A DNA stretch of 6,763 nt from Firmicutes bacterium UBA1768 (GTDB lineage Bacteria > Bacillota > Clostridia > Peptostreptococcales > Anaerovoracaceae), in assembly GCA_002315335.1 (NCBI GenBank), contig DCGW01000083.1, positions 1 through 6,763 of the forward strand. The letters run 5' to 3'. Under the pieces are notes generated by a model. The model ran no database searches, had not been told where the DNA came from, and saw only the letters and a program-made list of their open reading frames with translations. Position numbers and translations under genes: made by a program. Below, piece by piece: positions 5,343 through 6,763 of this stretch (within the stretch, counting starts at the first letter, position 1; each line of letters starts with the position of its first letter).

Positions 5343-6761
5343 ATGTGCGCATATATGCGAAAGCATAAGTTATTAGCTTTACTTCTTATAGTCACTACCA
5401 TGCTGTCCATATTTTCTGTCCCTTCACTTGCGACAGAAGAGGGATACATTGATTCAATCAACGATGAGGATTGGGTAAAGGTATATGAGAAAAATATTCT
5501 AAATGATCCGTTGGGTGATAAGCAAACCGGCGGAAATTCAGTGTCGCAGGACATTGTCGGTGACGCGAATTATTCGTCTGTATTCTATTGTTTTACTGAC
5601 GAACGTTTATCTTTCCGTATCCGTGTAAATGATATAGACGGCGGTACTTCTGACTCGGATTATCAGTTCAAGAATTTTGCATACATAGGAATGGATACGG
5701 ATCTTGACGGCTGTATTAACCTGTTTTTGGGTGCATATACGCCACATTCTACTACCGGTCGTATAGCAATTTACGGAGTGGGTTCAAGTGCAAATTCAAG
5801 TCCTGCAACCACAATCATTACCAAGCCTATTCTGGCAAACCAGCCAAAGCGTGGAGATAATTTTTCAATAAAAAAAGCGACGGACGGGTCCCAATTTACC
5901 GGTACAGATGATTATTTTATTTCCTTCAGTATTAGTGTGGACGATATAAACAAGGCGCTTGGTGAAAGTAGTACATTTGATAAAGACACCATGTTCAGGT
6001 TTATTGTTGGAACAGCTTCTCAGGATAATTCGCTTAATCAGGACATTAATGGAGTTGATGGTGGCATCACTTCAGATTTGCCATGGTCAAGCTTAGGTGC
6101 ATTTTCAGATGTTGCAAGTGCTGCTAAAGGTTTAGAACAGACTCACAAAATCACAGTTACGTTTGATGAAAATACTGGTGATAATATTCCTGATCCTCAA
6201 ATTATTGTGGTTGATAAAGGCACAGGGATTGGAAAAATTCCTTCTGAATTAACAAAGAGGGGTGGATACTATTTTCAGGGGTTCAATACAGAAAGAGATG
6301 GGAGCGGTAATAAGGTCTCGGCTTCTTCCGCTTTTTCAGAAAACACTACTGTGTATGCGCAGTGGAGTAAAAATTCTGTAGTTGCTGTTACATTTAACCC
6401 GAACGGAGGTAATTTCTCGGGAAGTACGGATTCTATTACTGTTAATACAGTGGATGGTATAGTGGGAGAATTAGTACCGCAGAGTCCGACCAATGAGACT
6501 CATAATGCGACGCTTTTTTTGGGGTGGTATACTAATCCCGCAGACGATACCACATTATTTGATCCATTTTCAACTGTAACTGAAAATACTACAGTGTATG
6601 CAAAGTGGGGGCAGGATAATACCCCTAATAAGGCGGAATTCAGAACAAACGATGGCTCAATTGTTTATATGACTGTAATATGGAACGGCAATAAAGAACT
6701 TAAGATGATTAACCTGCCCGAACGAGCAAAACAGACTTTTTTGCTCGTTCGGGCAGGTTAA
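5343..6761 (+). CDS. Secreted/surface protein with InlB B-type (Listeria-Bacteroides) repeats; 3' end doubtful
   Basis: An N-terminal signal peptide has a basic start (MRKHK), a hydrophobic core LLALLLIVTTML and a likely cleavage site after Ala30 (SLA/TEE). Residues ~31-262 form an unassigned, Asp/Gly/Ser-rich, probably beta-sandwich domain with QDIVGDANYSSVFYCF near 69-84, LSFRIRV near 89-95 and a possible calcium loop DTDLDG at 118-123. I recall similar N-terminal regions in other Bacillota surface proteins but cannot name a family. Two B-type repeats follow, at ~268-341 (ending ENTTVYAQW) and ~345-422 (ending ENTTVYAKW). A third starts at ~429. These repeats occur in adhesins and other extracellular proteins. 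The frame closes at a TAA at 6759, but that codon lies in the second arm of a perfect inverted repeat at the window edge. The last ~5 residues (LVRAG) are probably artefactual and the true protein is longer. No cell-wall anchor is seen. Adhesion or matrix function is inference. Confidence 0.8.
   Translation: MCAYMRKHKLLALLLIVTTMLSIFSVPSLATEEGYIDSINDEDWVKVYEKNILNDPLGDKQTGGNSVSQDIVGDANYSSVFYCFTDERLSFRIRVNDIDGGTSDSDYQFKNFAYIGMDTDLDGCINLFLGAYTPHSTTGRIAIYGVGSSANSSPATTIITKPILANQPKRGDNFSIKKATDGSQFTGTDDYFISFSISVDDINKALGESSTFDKDTMFRFIVGTASQDNSLNQDINGVDGGITSDLPWSSLGAFSDVASAAKGLEQTHKITVTFDENTGDNIPDPQIIVVDKGTGIGKIPSELTKRGGYYFQGFNTERDGSGNKVSASSAFSENTTVYAQWSKNSVVAVTFNPNGGNFSGSTDSITVNTVDGIVGELVPQSPTNETHNATLFLGWYTNPADDTTLFDPFSTVTENTTVYAKWGQDNTPNKAEFRTNDGSIVYMTVIWNGNKELKMINLPERAKQTFLLVRAG
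6144..6740 (+). repeat. Tandem InlB B-type protein repeats (two full, one partial)
   Basis: Repeat 1 is coded at 6144-6365 and repeat 2 at 6375-6608; a third begins at about 6627 and is cut near 6740. Each full unit begins with a strand such as ITVTFDENTG or AVTFNPNGG, has an aromatic-x-Gly-aromatic turn (FQGF, FLGW), and ends ENTTVYAxW. At the DNA level the units are diverged, apart from the short shared end coding ENTTVYA. The third unit starts AEFRTNDGS and reaches QTF before the pattern breaks. Confidence 0.75.
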
Positions 6762-6763
6762 TC
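6707..6763. repeat. Perfect 25-bp inverted repeat with 7-nt loop at the window end
   Basis: Bases 6707-6731 (starting GATTAACC, ending GCAAAA) are the exact reverse complement of 6739-6763, with the loop CAGACTT at 6732-6738. The second arm ends exactly at the last base, so the true length of the repeat is unknown. AAAA/TTTT pairs sit next to the loop. It lacks a terminator-like T tract outside the stem. A fold-back artefact of library preparation or assembly is the most likely cause; a real hairpin or mobile-element end is the alternative. Confidence 0.9.

Noticed and set aside
6707..6763. Terminal hairpin as a rho-independent terminator
   Set aside because: The T run sits next to the loop rather than after the stem, and the first arm lies inside coding sequence in the middle of a protein repeat.

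Overview
The window looks like a chromosomal fragment from a moderately AT-rich Gram-positive anaerobe of the Clostridia (Bacillota). This rests on strong AGGAGG-type ribosome binding sites, canonical TTGACN/TATANT promoters, a DgkB/YegS-type lipid kinase, an EamA exporter and a secreted protein with Listeria-Bacteroides (InlB B-type) repeats. The genus cannot be told from the sequence. All six genes lie on the + strand. The first is cut by the left edge, and the last runs to the right edge.

Region 1 (1-1376) holds the C-terminal part of a diacylglycerol/lipid kinase family protein, followed 5 nt later by a ten-helix EamA-type drug/metabolite transporter. They are probably one operon. Region 2 (1377-2694) is a complete wecE-type sugar aminotransferase. 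It has an extended -10 promoter, a very strong ribosome binding site, highly biased codons and a strong intrinsic terminator. No other nucleotide-sugar gene is in view.

Region 3 (2695-5247) is a two-component operon with a near-consensus promoter. An OmpR/PhoB-type response regulator is followed 10 nt later by a membrane sensor kinase with a large extracytoplasmic domain. The kinase core is of the AHEFNN type, which is more usual with other classes of regulator. A hairpin with a weak T tract follows.

Region 4 (5248-6763) begins a secreted protein: signal peptide, an unassigned beta-rich domain with a DxDxDG loop, two InlB B-type repeats and the start of a third. The two-component system may control this gene or be co-transcribed with it, but that is inference from position.

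The window ends in a perfect 25-bp inverted repeat around a 7-nt loop. The apparent stop codon of the surface protein lies in the second arm, and the protein leaves its repeat pattern where that arm begins. The simplest reading is a fold-back sequencing or assembly artefact, so the real gene probably continues beyond the window. I found no RNA genes, CRISPR arrays or insertion sequences. The most interesting leads are the atypical kinase/regulator pairing, a possible autoregulatory direct repeat, and the link between the two-component system and the surface protein.
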